In this document: positions 52,110 to 61,498 of the stretch, one piece after another | How positions within the stretch are numbered: position 1 is the stretch's first letter | Layout: each line of letters begins with the position of its first letter | Assembly: GCA_963740205.1 (NCBI GenBank) | Contig: CAVUDD010000002.1 | Coordinates: 434,001 to 498,000, forward strand | DNA length: 64,000 nt | Direction of reading: 5' to 3' | Source: UBA2137 sp963740205 | GTDB taxonomy: Bacteria > Pseudomonadota > Alphaproteobacteria > Micavibrionales > Micavibrionaceae | Notes under the pieces: model-generated | The model's database searches: none | Told to the model about the DNA's origin: nothing | Seen by the model: the letters and a program-made list of their open reading frames with translations, nothing else | Program-made: the position numbers and the translations under genes

Positions 52110-53168
52110 ATGCTTTCTAAACCAAGTAATAATTTTACCAATATTGCTGCTGCGTCAGTTAACTCAGCTCAGAATCGTCATTATGGCCAAATGTTTCTTG
52201 CGCCTGGAGCCCCTATAAATCCCGACGGCGTTCGTTGTTTCGGTGGTGTTTGGACATTGGATCGCTTTAAAGAATGCCAAGAAGATGCAAATGAGCAACT
52301 CGCAAGAATCGCAAATTCTGTAAAGTCACATATCCCGCAAGGACTAGAAGTTAATTTTGCCGACATAAAAAGCGATGTTCGCACCATCGATAAGGCCGAG
52401 AATGAAAAAAACGGTGATTATGGTCGCATAACCGACAGAGTAAGACTGACTTTATTAGTCGATGACATTGAACATATCAATTACATTGCCAACACAATAA
52501 CGCCTTCAAAAGATCCTAATGTTGTTTTAATCGAAGATGCATTCACACGCCCTAATAAGGAAAATGGAATGCGTCGCATGAAAATACTCTATCGCTTAGA
52601 AAGCGGAATGATTGGTGAAATCATGGTGCTTCACTCTGCTATGAGAGAGTGCGATAAATTAACACGAATTTATTACGAAGAAATGCGTAGGTTGGAAAAA
52701 CGCCTATCAAATTATGGCTGTGAAGCTGGAAAACGTTTTAATATTGACAGCATAAGTTATGAATACGCACGTTGCGCCGAAGGACGTCAAAAACTGCCGG
52801 CAGAATTTGCTCAAAAATGCGGGATTGATAAACTTGAGATCCACGATGAAGAAAGAGCATTTTATGCTGTTTTAGTCGACAATGAACTTATTCCTGTAAT
52901 GACAATGCCCGACCCCTACATGCCTGGGCGTCCACGAGTTACCGTAAGGCCCGACTACGAAAAAGGTTTCTATGTAGTAGATACGAGCCTGAAAGCAATT
53001 ATTGACGATGCTAACTCAGATAGAGTCATTATACTTGGTCAAGAAAATGAAGATCCGCGAGATGAATTTATTGATATGTCCATAAGAGGCCTTGAAGAAT
53101 ACCGTGACTCTCATCAGGAAGATAATGTTGTAATTAACCTACCTATGAACAATAGTGCTGTTGCCTAA
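52110..53168 (+). CDS. uncharacterised protein with possible RelA/SpoT-like nucleotidyltransferase core
   Basis: A 352-aa soluble protein. The N-terminus is Asn/Ala-rich. Residues about 85-200 recall a RelA/SpoT synthetase fold: DIKSDVRTIDKAENEKNGDY then RITDRVRLTLLVDDIEHI (position of the family I.D..G.R strand), and RPNKENGMRRMKILYRLESG followed by GEIMVLHSAMRECDK (position of the substrate-contacting G-Y-R and EIQ strands). Key family residues are only partly kept (MRR in place of YR, EIM in place of EIQ), so catalysis is uncertain. The C-terminal 150 residues are acidic. No metabolic or toxin partner adjoins it; it lies between flhF and convergent alaS. The fold call is inference. Confidence 0.6.
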   Translation: MLSKPSNNFTNIAAASVNSAQNRHYGQMFLAPGAPINPDGVRCFGGVWTLDRFKECQEDANEQLARIANSVKSHIPQGLEVNFADIKSDVRTIDKAENEKNGDYGRITDRVRLTLLVDDIEHINYIANTITPSKDPNVVLIEDAFTRPNKENGMRRMKILYRLESGMIGEIMVLHSAMRECDKLTRIYYEEMRRLEKRLSNYGCEAGKRFNIDSISYEYARCAEGRQKLPAEFAQKCGIDKLEIHDEERAFYAVLVDNELIPVMTMPDPYMPGRPRVTVRPDYEKGFYVVDTSLKAIIDDANSDRVIILGQENEDPRDEFIDMSIRGLEEYRDSHQEDNVVINLPMNNSAVA

Positions 53169-53169
53169 A

Positions 53170-55821
53170 TCAACTCGCTAAATTTTTCTCAATTTCCGAT
53201 ACGGCATCATTAGCAGCCCCACAATTAGGACCACCCGCTTGCGCCATATCAGGGCGCCCACCGCCACCAGAGCCACCCAAAGCTTCCGCGCCAATTCTTA
53301 CCAAATCAACCGCGTTAATTTGCGAAGTCAAATCATCAGTAACGGCCACAACGATTGAAGCCTTATCGTCGCTTGTCGCAATCAGTGTTATGACCCCAGA
53401 GCCGATTGCCTTTTTCATTTCATCCGCCATAGGCTTTAAATCTTTTGCTGGGATATCCGCAACAACGAGAGACTTAAATGAGATATTTCCAATCTTTTTT
53501 ACTGCGTCATTCGTATTACCGCCAGACGATGCTCCACTAGCAAGCTTTTTACGCAAGTTAGAAATTTCCTGCTCGGCTTGCTTGCGTTCCTGCAGCAAGG
53601 ATTCAAGGCGCATTTCTAATTCGGCTGGTGTTGACTTTAATTGCGATGCTGCGGTTTTAAGTAATTTGTCTTGCTGTGAGAAATGTGCCATTGCTCCCTC
53701 ACCTGTAAGAGCCTCAATGCGCCGAACACCCGACGAAACCGCGCCTTCAGATATAATTTTAAATACACCAATATCACCTGTTCGGCGAACGTGAGTTCCC
53801 CCACAAAGCTCAACAGAGAAATACTTGCCTGTTTCTGGATTATCGCGGCCCATTGTCAAAACACGAACCTCATCGTCATATTTTTCGCCAAACAAAGCCA
53901 TTGCTCCTGCCTCTATGGCTTCATCCCTATCCATGAGGCGTGTAACAACTTCTGTGTTCGCCCGAATTTCTGCATTCACACGCTCCTCAACCTTAGTGAG
54001 TTCTTCTTCGGAAATTTGTTTAGGATGTGACAAGTCAAAACGCAATCTGTCTGGTGCAACCAGAGATCCTTTTTGTGAAATATGATCACCTAAATATTCA
54101 CGCAACGCCGCATGCATAAGGTGCGTCGCAGAATGATTGGCTCGAATAGCATTACGTCTTCGCCCATCGGCAATCATTTGAACAGCATCTTTAGTTTTGA
54201 AGCTTCCTGTCGCCACCTCACCCATGTGAACAAAGAGTTTTCCAACTTGCTTTTTTGTATCAGTAACTTTAAAGACAGCCCCCTCTTTCGAAATAACACC
54301 TTTATCCCCTATTTGCCCGCCTGACTCGGCATAAAACGAGGTTTGGTTTGTTAGGATAATTCCCTTATCACCTTTTTGAAGGCTATCAACGACTTCGCCA
54401 TCCTTCACAAGCGTCAATATTTCTGCCTCGGCTTTATCAGTTTCATATCCCAGAAATTCAGTTGTGCCTATGTCATCGGCAATTTCAAACCAAAGCTTTT
54501 CAGTTGTAATATCGCCAGAACCGCCCCATGCTTTTCTGGCAGCATCACGTTGCGCTTCCATGTTTTTCTTAAATGTTTCAACATCAACCTCAATCCCTTG
54601 GGGACGCAAAGCATCTTGAGTTAAATCCAATGGGAAACCAAACGTATCGTATAGTTTAAATGCAACATCGCCAGGGAATGGTTTTCCAGAGTTTAGTTTT
54701 TCAGTTTCCTCACCTAGAATTCTGAGACCATTATCAAGTGTTTTCTTAAAACGTTGCTCTTCTGATTTAAGCGTTTCTGTAATTAAACTCTCTGCGCGCC
54801 CTAGCTCTGGGAAGGCATCGCCCATCAGGTTTCTTATGGTTGGGACAAGTTTATACATCAAAGGTTCTGTCGCACCCAAAAGATGCGCGTGACGCATGCC
54901 ACGTCGCATGATGCGGCGTAGAACATATCCGCGCCCTTCATTTGAAGGCAACACACCATCGGCGATCAGGAAAGCACTTGCACGTAAATGGTCGGCGATT
55001 ACACGGTGAGAAACCGTTTCATCTTGAGAAACTATCTCTGATATATGAGCCATAATACCTTGGAACAAATCGGTTTCATAATTCGAATGCTTACCCTGTA
55101 AGATTGCTGCTATACGCTCTAGCCCCATTCCCGTATCAACCGATTGTTTTGGTAGATCAATACGAGAGCCGTCAGAGAGTTGTTCGAACTGCATAAATAC
55201 GTTGTTCCATATCTCGATAAAACGATCCCCGTCTTCATTAGGAGAACCAGGCGGGCCACCTGGAATATGGTCACCGTGATCATAGAATATTTCTGTACAT
55301 GGACCGCACGGACCTGTATCTCCCATTGACCAGAAATTATCGGATGTTGGAATCCTTATAATTTTATCATCTGAAAAACCCGTAACTTTTTTCCAAATAC
55401 CAGCCGCCTCTTCGTCACTTGAATGAACAGTGACCAATAACTTGTCTTTTGATAAAGCGAAATTCTTTGTGACCAACTCCCACGCAAATGCAATGGCATC
55501 TTCTTTAAAATAATCGCCAAAAGAGAAGTTACCTAGCATTTCAAAAAAAGTGTGATGGCGCGCTGTATAACCAACGTTTTCTAAGTCATTGTGTTTCCCA
55601 CCTGCACGCACGCATTTTTGAGAAGATGTAGCGCGCACATAATCGCGCTTTTCTTTACCTGTAAAAACATCCTTAAATTGGTTCATCCCCGCGTTTGTGA
55701 ACATCAAAGTCGGGTCGTTTTGAGGAACGAGCGAACTACTCTGGACAACAGTATGTCCATTATCCTCAAAAAAGTTCAAAAATTCTGCACGGATATCTTT
55801 TACTAACTTCATGTTGGGCAC
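53170..55821 (-). CDS. alaS: alanyl-tRNA synthetase
   Basis: An 883-aa class II synthetase charging tRNA-Ala. The aminoacylation core has VQSSSLVPQNDPTLMFTNAG, QKCVRAGGKHNDLENVGYTA and FEMLGNFSFGDYFKEDAIAF. The editing domain carries the zinc/His motif HSATHLMHAALREYLG near residue 563 and CGGTHVRRTGDIG near 665. The C-terminal C-Ala part ends with LGGSGGGGRPDMAQAGGPN near 855. Length and motif order are normal. It is convergent with the RelA/SpoT-like gene, one base apart. Confidence 0.97.
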   Translation of the reverse strand: MPNMKLVKDIRAEFLNFFEDNGHTVVQSSSLVPQNDPTLMFTNAGMNQFKDVFTGKEKRDYVRATSSQKCVRAGGKHNDLENVGYTARHHTFFEMLGNFSFGDYFKEDAIAFAWELVTKNFALSKDKLLVTVHSSDEEAAGIWKKVTGFSDDKIIRIPTSDNFWSMGDTGPCGPCTEIFYDHGDHIPGGPPGSPNEDGDRFIEIWNNVFMQFEQLSDGSRIDLPKQSVDTGMGLERIAAILQGKHSNYETDLFQGIMAHISEIVSQDETVSHRVIADHLRASAFLIADGVLPSNEGRGYVLRRIMRRGMRHAHLLGATEPLMYKLVPTIRNLMGDAFPELGRAESLITETLKSEEQRFKKTLDNGLRILGEETEKLNSGKPFPGDVAFKLYDTFGFPLDLTQDALRPQGIEVDVETFKKNMEAQRDAARKAWGGSGDITTEKLWFEIADDIGTTEFLGYETDKAEAEILTLVKDGEVVDSLQKGDKGIILTNQTSFYAESGGQIGDKGVISKEGAVFKVTDTKKQVGKLFVHMGEVATGSFKTKDAVQMIADGRRRNAIRANHSATHLMHAALREYLGDHISQKGSLVAPDRLRFDLSHPKQISEEELTKVEERVNAEIRANTEVVTRLMDRDEAIEAGAMALFGEKYDDEVRVLTMGRDNPETGKYFSVELCGGTHVRRTGDIGVFKIISEGAVSSGVRRIEALTGEGAMAHFSQQDKLLKTAASQLKSTPAELEMRLESLLQERKQAEQEISNLRKKLASGASSGGNTNDAVKKIGNISFKSLVVADIPAKDLKPMADEMKKAIGSGVITLIATSDDKASIVVAVTDDLTSQINAVDLVRIGAEALGGSGGGGRPDMAQAGGPNCGAANDAVSEIEKNLAS

Positions 55822-55869
55822 TCAAAAATCTAGGTGTTTAACAAGAGATGTATTAAGCCGAAACTTTGG

Positions 55870-57789
55870 CTATCTTGCAAGAAAAGAAGTGTATTGAGGC
55901 CACTCTCCAACAAGTATTTGCTTAAGTGACGGGCTTTCCAATCCATAGCGCTCTTCATAAATCCACATATTACGCATGACACGCTCAATGTAGGCGCGCG
56001 TCTCTGCAGCGGGAACGAGCTCAATGAATAACAAAGGATCATCAATTTCCTGCAACGCCTTATTCCAACGCATAAGATTTCCGGGTCCTGCATTATAAGC
56101 AATCATCAAATGAAAGAGACTGTTGTCTATAGAACTCATTTTCAAAAGTGATTGAATATAGGTTTGCCCGATTTCAAGATTGGTTTTAGGATCTTTGAGT
56201 TTCCATTTTTTCTCGTCTTTGTACCCCTCATCATCAGCAACATAAGCTGCAGTTGACGGAATTATCTGCATCAAACCAACAGCACCACTTGGGCTACCAG
56301 CTCGTGGTTTAAAATGTGATTCCTGCCTAACAAAGGCATGAACGACAGCGGGATGAACGCTGTATTCAGTCTCGTTTAACCAAGGCATTAAAGGATAAAG
56401 CGCAGAGTCATAAAAACGGTCATCTTGGTTTTTAGTCGCATTCCCGTAAAGCATTGCAAATGATGGCAACCCCTCATGTAATGCAAATGCCAATACGGCG
56501 TCACGCATACCCTTAGACCATAAGTCAGGTAAACCTGATAGCTCTGAGTCTGCCAAGGCGTATTGACCTGATTTTGTTAAAAGGTAGGCTCTTACACCAG
56601 CATCTGATGAAATGATATCTTCCCTATACTCCTCTCCGAATGATGGAATCAGCCAGTTATAAGACAGATTTTGACCAAGAGCCTTTACTGCCAAAATGCC
56701 ATAGAAGGTTCGTGGGTATTTAGCCGCAATTTTCAAATACTGTGTATGCTTATCGGCTTGCCCTAGTCGTAAATAAGAACGTCCAGCCCAATAGGCCCCC
56801 GCAGACACCATCCAGCCATTTGAATTTTTGCCATTAGCGATCTTAGAAAAATAATTAGAAGCCATATTCATATCGCCACGCTTCCATGAAATAAGACCAG
56901 AAACCCAACCAGCCAAAGGCAAATCAGATCCATATTTATCCGCAACAGGTGCCGCCAGTGCAAAAGCACGTTTTTCCTTTCCTTCAATAAGGTATGATTT
57001 TGCAACAGTAACTCTGACCCCAGCCTTTTCGTATGGATTCATGGTCCTTGCGGATTCACTCTTATTAAAAGCATCGAGTGCAGCAGAAGGCTTCCCTTGT
57101 GAAATAAAATTGTTAATCTCCCGCAAAAGAGATTTCACCTCTGCTTCCTGTCCATCACTACGCAAAGCACCTTTGTTAATGGTTACACTTGGTTCCATAA
57201 GTGCCGATTCCAACGCCCCGCTAAGGCGCATTTTATATGTCGGTTTTTTAAGCTTTTGTTTGTTACCTGTTGGTCGCCTTACCTCTGCAAGCTTATGTAT
57301 TCGTGCAGCTGCAGGATGATCCGCATATTTATCCAGCCAGTTTTTAAGTTCTGTAAAGCTAGCTTTGTATTTGGTGGGGTGCAGATACCTTTGCAAAGTA
57401 ATATGACCCATCAAGCGACAATCTTTTAGTTGAGTTATAAGGGTGTCTGCAGTTTTAAAATTACCGTTTTGTTGTTCAGCAAAAATCTTTTTGTAAATAG
57501 AGGCATTTTCTTGAAGTGAAATCTCTTTGTTAAGAGCAGATAAACGTCCCTGTTGTTTGCATTTAGCGACATCTACATTTGGTGATTTTTCCTCCTCTTC
57601 TTCACCAAAAAATTTGTCTTTTATCTTCTCAAAAAATCCTATGGGTTTTGTCGTTGGGATAGGCACAGAATTTTGTGCAAAGGCAGCTGTTGAAATCCCC
57701 AGCAGGATAACTGTAAAGACTATTGAGGTAAAATTACCTGCATGGTTATTTCCCAATGCCAAGTTCAATTCTCTTTTTCTGCAGGGCAA
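55870..57789 (-). CDS. lytic transglycosylase, SLT family (second copy type)
   Basis: A roughly 639-aa periplasmic murein hydrolase. A hydrophobic signal segment (SIVFTVILLGISTAAFAQ) is followed by a helical repeat body with Lys/Glu-rich start (KIKDKFFGEEEEEKS) and the catalytic domain: the Glu in VHAFVRQESHFKPRAGSPSG near residue 480, AVGLMQIIPSTAAYVA, and IAYNAGPGNLMRWNKALQEI, ending with ETRAYIERVMRNMWIY. No ATG is available in frame near the signal peptide; the coordinates use a TTG at 57789 inside the upstream gene. If the TTTT at about 57730 were five T, an ATG at 57743 would give MQVIFTSIVFTVILLGISTA. The start is therefore uncertain. Confidence 0.85.
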   Translation of the reverse strand: MPCRKRELNLALGNNHAGNFTSIVFTVILLGISTAAFAQNSVPIPTTKPIGFFEKIKDKFFGEEEEEKSPNVDVAKCKQQGRLSALNKEISLQENASIYKKIFAEQQNGNFKTADTLITQLKDCRLMGHITLQRYLHPTKYKASFTELKNWLDKYADHPAAARIHKLAEVRRPTGNKQKLKKPTYKMRLSGALESALMEPSVTINKGALRSDGQEAEVKSLLREINNFISQGKPSAALDAFNKSESARTMNPYEKAGVRVTVAKSYLIEGKEKRAFALAAPVADKYGSDLPLAGWVSGLISWKRGDMNMASNYFSKIANGKNSNGWMVSAGAYWAGRSYLRLGQADKHTQYLKIAAKYPRTFYGILAVKALGQNLSYNWLIPSFGEEYREDIISSDAGVRAYLLTKSGQYALADSELSGLPDLWSKGMRDAVLAFALHEGLPSFAMLYGNATKNQDDRFYDSALYPLMPWLNETEYSVHPAVVHAFVRQESHFKPRAGSPSGAVGLMQIIPSTAAYVADDEGYKDEKKWKLKDPKTNLEIGQTYIQSLLKMSSIDNSLFHLMIAYNAGPGNLMRWNKALQEIDDPLLFIELVPAAETRAYIERVMRNMWIYEERYGLESPSLKQILVGEWPQYTSFLAR

Positions 57790-58585
57790 TCATGTCTTGC
57801 CAGACATCTTTTTTCTTCATTGGGTTACGTAATAAAAAGGCAGGATGAAATGTTGGCATAACTAACACTTTGTTATCCATTTCACCTATTTCGGAAATAG
57901 TTTTGTAATCATGCCATTCTCCACGCATCTTCATAATGCCTTCTTTAGTATTAAGAAGAGATTTCATTGGCGTATTACCGACAAGAATAAGAATTTTAGG
58001 TGCGATCAGTTGTATATGTCTTTCAATGAATGGGAGAGCTATAGACATCTCAGCAGGTGTTGGCGTTCTATTGCCCGGAGGCCTCCAATTTAAAATATTA
58101 CTAATGTAAACAGCCTGATTTGGATTGTCATTTTGGCGAGACAAACCTATTCCCGCCAGTATTCTATCGAGTAGTTGACCACTTGCACCAACAAAAGGCT
58201 TTCCTTGCTCATCTTCATCGGCACCGGGGGCTTCGCCAACAACCATGATAGGTGCTTTTGGGTTTCCATCACAAAACACCATATTCAATGCTGTTTTCTT
58301 GACCGAAAGCCCCTCAAAAGAAGCGATTGCATCCCTTAATTCCTCCAGAGTCTTTGCAGACCTTGCCAATGTCTCAGCGGTTTTTCTCGCCTCGTTTGAT
58401 CCCATGGGTGCTGATTTTGGCTTTTCAGGTGGATTTACGACTTTAGCAGTTTGATGAGTTGAAACTTCCAAAATCTCAGCAGGCTTTGTCTTGTCTACAG
58501 TCTCATTTTCGAGGATGTCTGTTATGCCGTTATCAACATACCATTCCAGTGCCTCTAGTGATGAATCGCCTTGATTACTCGTCAT
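57746..58585 (-). CDS. uracil-DNA glycosylase family protein (family 4-like, Fe-S ligands lost)
   Basis: A 279-aa protein. The N-terminal 65 residues are variable. The glycosylase core starts near 110: VVGEAPGADEDEQGKPFVG (motif 1 and the Phe stacking region), then ISNILNWRPPGNRTPTPAEM, LILVGNTPMKSLL and the C-terminal HPAFLLRNP motif. This places it in the family 4/5 uracil-DNA glycosylases, which remove uracil from DNA. The four cysteines that normally hold a 4Fe-4S cluster are absent (for example WRPP in place of CRPP, and only one Cys in the whole protein). It is transcribed with the transglycosylase downstream and divergent from the ETF:quinone oxidoreductase gene. Confidence 0.88.
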   Translation of the reverse strand: MTSNQGDSSLEALEWYVDNGITDILENETVDKTKPAEILEVSTHQTAKVVNPPEKPKSAPMGSNEARKTAETLARSAKTLEELRDAIASFEGLSVKKTALNMVFCDGNPKAPIMVVGEAPGADEDEQGKPFVGASGQLLDRILAGIGLSRQNDNPNQAVYISNILNWRPPGNRTPTPAEMSIALPFIERHIQLIAPKILILVGNTPMKSLLNTKEGIMKMRGEWHDYKTISEIGEMDNKVLVMPTFHPAFLLRNPMKKKDVWQDMIALQKKRIELGIGK

Positions 58586-58687
58586 AAGATTTTACCAAAC
58601 TATATTCATTCTTACTCTGTTACGAATTCGTTTTATACGCTAGACTCTTAAAAAAAACAAACACGGACATAAGATACATTAAGACAT

Positions 58688-60346
58688 ATGACTGAAACTT
58701 CCCAATCCGCAGATATTCGCACAGACAGAGAAAGCATGGAATACGATGTTGTCATCGTAGGAGGAGGCCCATCGGGGCTTTCTTGTGCTATTCGCCTTAA
58801 ACAATTGGCCGCAGAAAACAATCAGGAAATTTCTGTTTGTATTTTAGAAAAAGGCTCAGAAGTTGGTGCTCACCTTCTATCTGGTGCAGTACTAGAGCCA
58901 CGCGCCTTAAGTGAACTTATTCCCGATTGGAAAGAAAAAGGTGCGCCTGTCACGTGCAAGGCAACAAAAGATAGATTTGTGTTTCTTACTAAGACTAAAT
59001 CATATCGCCTTCCGACACCGCCCCAAATGAACAACCATGGCAATTACATTATAAGCCTTTCCAATCTTGGCAGGTGGATGGCTGAACAAGCTGAAAGCCT
59101 AGGGGTTGAGATTTTTGCAGGTTTTGCAGCCTCCGAGATTCTTTACCATGAGGATGGCTCGGTTAAAGGGGTTGCCACAAACGACATGGGTATTGATAAA
59201 GAAGGCAATAAAACAGAAATGTTTGAGCCAGGCGTTGAATTGCACGCCAAGCAAACGGTGTTTGCAGAAGGATGCCATGGCTCTTTAACAAAGCAACTCA
59301 TTGCCAATTATAATCTTCGTGAAAATTCAGATCCACAGACTTATGGATTGGGCGTTAAGGAAATTTGGGAAGTTGATCCTTCACAACATGACCAAGGGTT
59401 ATGCGTTCATACGGTTGGATGGCCAATGGACAAAAAAACCTATGGTGGATCATGGATGTACCATCAGGAAAACAATCAAGTTTCCATTGGGTTTGTAGTC
59501 GGGTTAGATTACGAGAATCCTACGCTATCTCCTTTTGAAGAAATGCAACGCTTTAAAACTCATCCTGCTGTGAAGAAATATCTTGAGGGCGGAAAACGCA
59601 TTGGTTACGGCGCACGTGCACTAGTAGAAGGTGGATACCAATCTCTACCAAAACTAACATTTGCTGGAGGTTTGTTAATTGGTGACACGGCTGGTTTTTT
59701 AAACGTTCCTAAAATTAAAGGAAATCATACCGCAATGAAATCAGGTATGATTGCCGCCGAAAGTCTTTTTGCAAATGCACTTGATAAACCACAAGGCTAT
59801 GAATGCACTCAATATGCTGAGAATATAAAAAATAGCTGGGTCTATAAGGAATTGAAAAAGGTGCGCAATATACGCCCAGGCTTCAACAAAGGTCTATGGT
59901 TTGGTATATTGCACGCAGCATTCCAGACAATTGGTGGGTGGCTATTACCATACACAATGAAGAACCATGCTGACTATGCCCAAACAATACCTGTAAGTGA
60001 AGTCGAGCCGATTTCATATGCCAAGCCAGATGGTATTCTGACATTTGATAGGCTGTCTTCCGTATATCTTTCAAACACCAATCACGCAGAAGACCAACCG
60101 GCGCATTTAAAACTAAAAGACCCTTCTGTTCCTGTTAATGTAAACTTGCCTAAATATTCAGGCCCTTCACGTTTTTATTGTCCTGCTGCGGTATATGAAT
60201 TTGTAAATGAAAATGGACAGGAAAAATTTGTTATCAATGCGCAAAACTGTGTCCATTGTAAAACCTGCGACATAAAAGATCCTTCCCAGAATATTGTCTG
60301 GACTGTGCCACAAGGTGGCGGTGGTCCAAATTATTCTGGAATGTAA
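58688..60346 (+). CDS. electron transfer flavoprotein-ubiquinone oxidoreductase
   Basis: A 552-aa membrane-associated FAD and 4Fe-4S enzyme that passes electrons from acyl-CoA and other dehydrogenases, via ETF, to ubiquinone. The FAD Rossmann motif VVIVGGGPSGLSCAIRL is near residue 20; GAVLEPRALSELIPDW and GYQSLPKLTFAGGLLIGDTA follow. The C-terminal cluster ligands are C in RFYCPAAVYEFV and the group CVHCKTCDIKDP, as in ETF-QO. Length is typical. It links fatty or amino-acid oxidation to the bc1 complex encoded here. It is followed after 29 bases by the TPR lipoprotein gene. Confidence 0.95.
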   Translation: MTETSQSADIRTDRESMEYDVVIVGGGPSGLSCAIRLKQLAAENNQEISVCILEKGSEVGAHLLSGAVLEPRALSELIPDWKEKGAPVTCKATKDRFVFLTKTKSYRLPTPPQMNNHGNYIISLSNLGRWMAEQAESLGVEIFAGFAASEILYHEDGSVKGVATNDMGIDKEGNKTEMFEPGVELHAKQTVFAEGCHGSLTKQLIANYNLRENSDPQTYGLGVKEIWEVDPSQHDQGLCVHTVGWPMDKKTYGGSWMYHQENNQVSIGFVVGLDYENPTLSPFEEMQRFKTHPAVKKYLEGGKRIGYGARALVEGGYQSLPKLTFAGGLLIGDTAGFLNVPKIKGNHTAMKSGMIAAESLFANALDKPQGYECTQYAENIKNSWVYKELKKVRNIRPGFNKGLWFGILHAAFQTIGGWLLPYTMKNHADYAQTIPVSEVEPISYAKPDGILTFDRLSSVYLSNTNHAEDQPAHLKLKDPSVPVNVNLPKYSGPSRFYCPAAVYEFVNENGQEKFVINAQNCVHCKTCDIKDPSQNIVWTVPQGGGGPNYSGM

Positions 60347-60375
60347 CCGTTTTCCCTTAAATATGAGTTTTTTAA

Positions 60376-61494
60376 ATGAACAAAGCCTTTCTTCTTCTTA
60401 TGGTTAGTACAGCACTTGTAGCGTGCAAACCCGATGACGCCCCCAATAAATCACAAGAAACCAATTTGTTTGAGAAGCTTGGTATCTCGCGCACCGAGTC
60501 AAATGGCATGATGAATGTTGAACCTTTACATACAACATCTGGGGCTTATCTTATCGGCCGTCACGCACAAATTGAACAAGATTGGCGGACTGCAGGACTA
60601 AGCTTTAGCAAATTACTTGAAGATAGTAATTTTGATAATATTGATCTTTTAAAACGTGCAATGGTTTTATCTGTTGGCTCAGGCGAAATCGAAGTCGCCA
60701 CAAAATTAGCTAATAAAATTGTTGAAACTGGAGATAAAGACTCTGCCCTTGCACAACTTATTCTCACGCTTAAATTTGTTAAAAATGATGACTTTGCTAA
60801 GGCAAATAAATCCTTAGGTAGTATGGCAAGTGGCGGAGTCGCAGAAATTGTAAAGCCCGCCCTTTCTCCTTGGATCAACTTTGCGGACACAGGAAAACTC
60901 CCTGCATTGAAGCCTGTTAGTAATGGTCTTACGGTTTATAATGAAATTCTAGCTGCAGATCTGGCAAACGATAAAGATCGCCTTAAAACCTTGGCCACTC
61001 AATATACAAATCGCGCAACACTCAGCTCAAAATTGCGCGAACAAATAGGTGATATTCTCATCTCGCAAAGCCTCCAAGACGAGGCATTAAGTATTTATAA
61101 GAAGATAGGTGCAGATCAAGATATTGCTACTGTTAATACAAAAATCGAATTGCTTGAGAACAAAAAAGATATTCCTGAAGATTTACTCTACAAAGGCCTA
61201 GACAATGTACTCGATGGTATAGGTCTCGCTTTGACTGACATGTCTGTATTGTTTTATCAGGAAAGCGGCACCGATAGTGCGCGTATATTCGCCCATCTGG
61301 CTCTTTATATAAGCGACAATCAAGAAGATGCTCAGGCACTTTTGGCACATATGGCAGCCGACACAGGTCGCACCTCAGAAGCTATTGCGTATTTTGGATC
61401 TATAACGCCCGATAAAGGTGAGGAATATGTCCGTGCACAACGCCAAATTTCTCGCCTATATGAAGATATAGACGATTACTACTCTAGCAACTAA
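60376..61494 (+). CDS. TPR-repeat lipoprotein, N-terminal part (frameshifted)
   Basis: N-terminal 372 residues of a tetratricopeptide-repeat lipoprotein. A lipoprotein signal peptide with lipobox LVAC (Cys17) starts the protein: MNKAFLLLMVSTALVACKPD. Helical repeats follow (YLIGRHAQIEQDWRTAGLSF and on). The frame ends abruptly after LYEDIDDYYSSN at a TAA (61492-61494), mid-repeat. Skipping one base within 61470-61492 continues as TLATKTLEKLVSETDNLEAQ into the next frame, which completes the repeat array. The joined span 60376-62134 is 1759 bases (3x586+1). Such proteins occur widely in alphaproteobacteria as outer-membrane or periplasmic scaffolds; no precise role is known. Confidence 0.8.
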   Translation: MNKAFLLLMVSTALVACKPDDAPNKSQETNLFEKLGISRTESNGMMNVEPLHTTSGAYLIGRHAQIEQDWRTAGLSFSKLLEDSNFDNIDLLKRAMVLSVGSGEIEVATKLANKIVETGDKDSALAQLILTLKFVKNDDFAKANKSLGSMASGGVAEIVKPALSPWINFADTGKLPALKPVSNGLTVYNEILAADLANDKDRLKTLATQYTNRATLSSKLREQIGDILISQSLQDEALSIYKKIGADQDIATVNTKIELLENKKDIPEDLLYKGLDNVLDGIGLALTDMSVLFYQESGTDSARIFAHLALYISDNQEDAQALLAHMAADTGRTSEAIAYFGSITPDKGEEYVRAQRQISRLYEDIDDYYSSN

Positions 61495-61498
61495 AACA

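Noticed and set aside
5820..61494. Programmed +1 ribosomal frameshifting as an explanation for the split genes
   Set aside because: The shift sites share no slippery codon, stop context or stimulatory structure, and several must occur well before the frame-0 stop. Homopolymer insertion is simpler.
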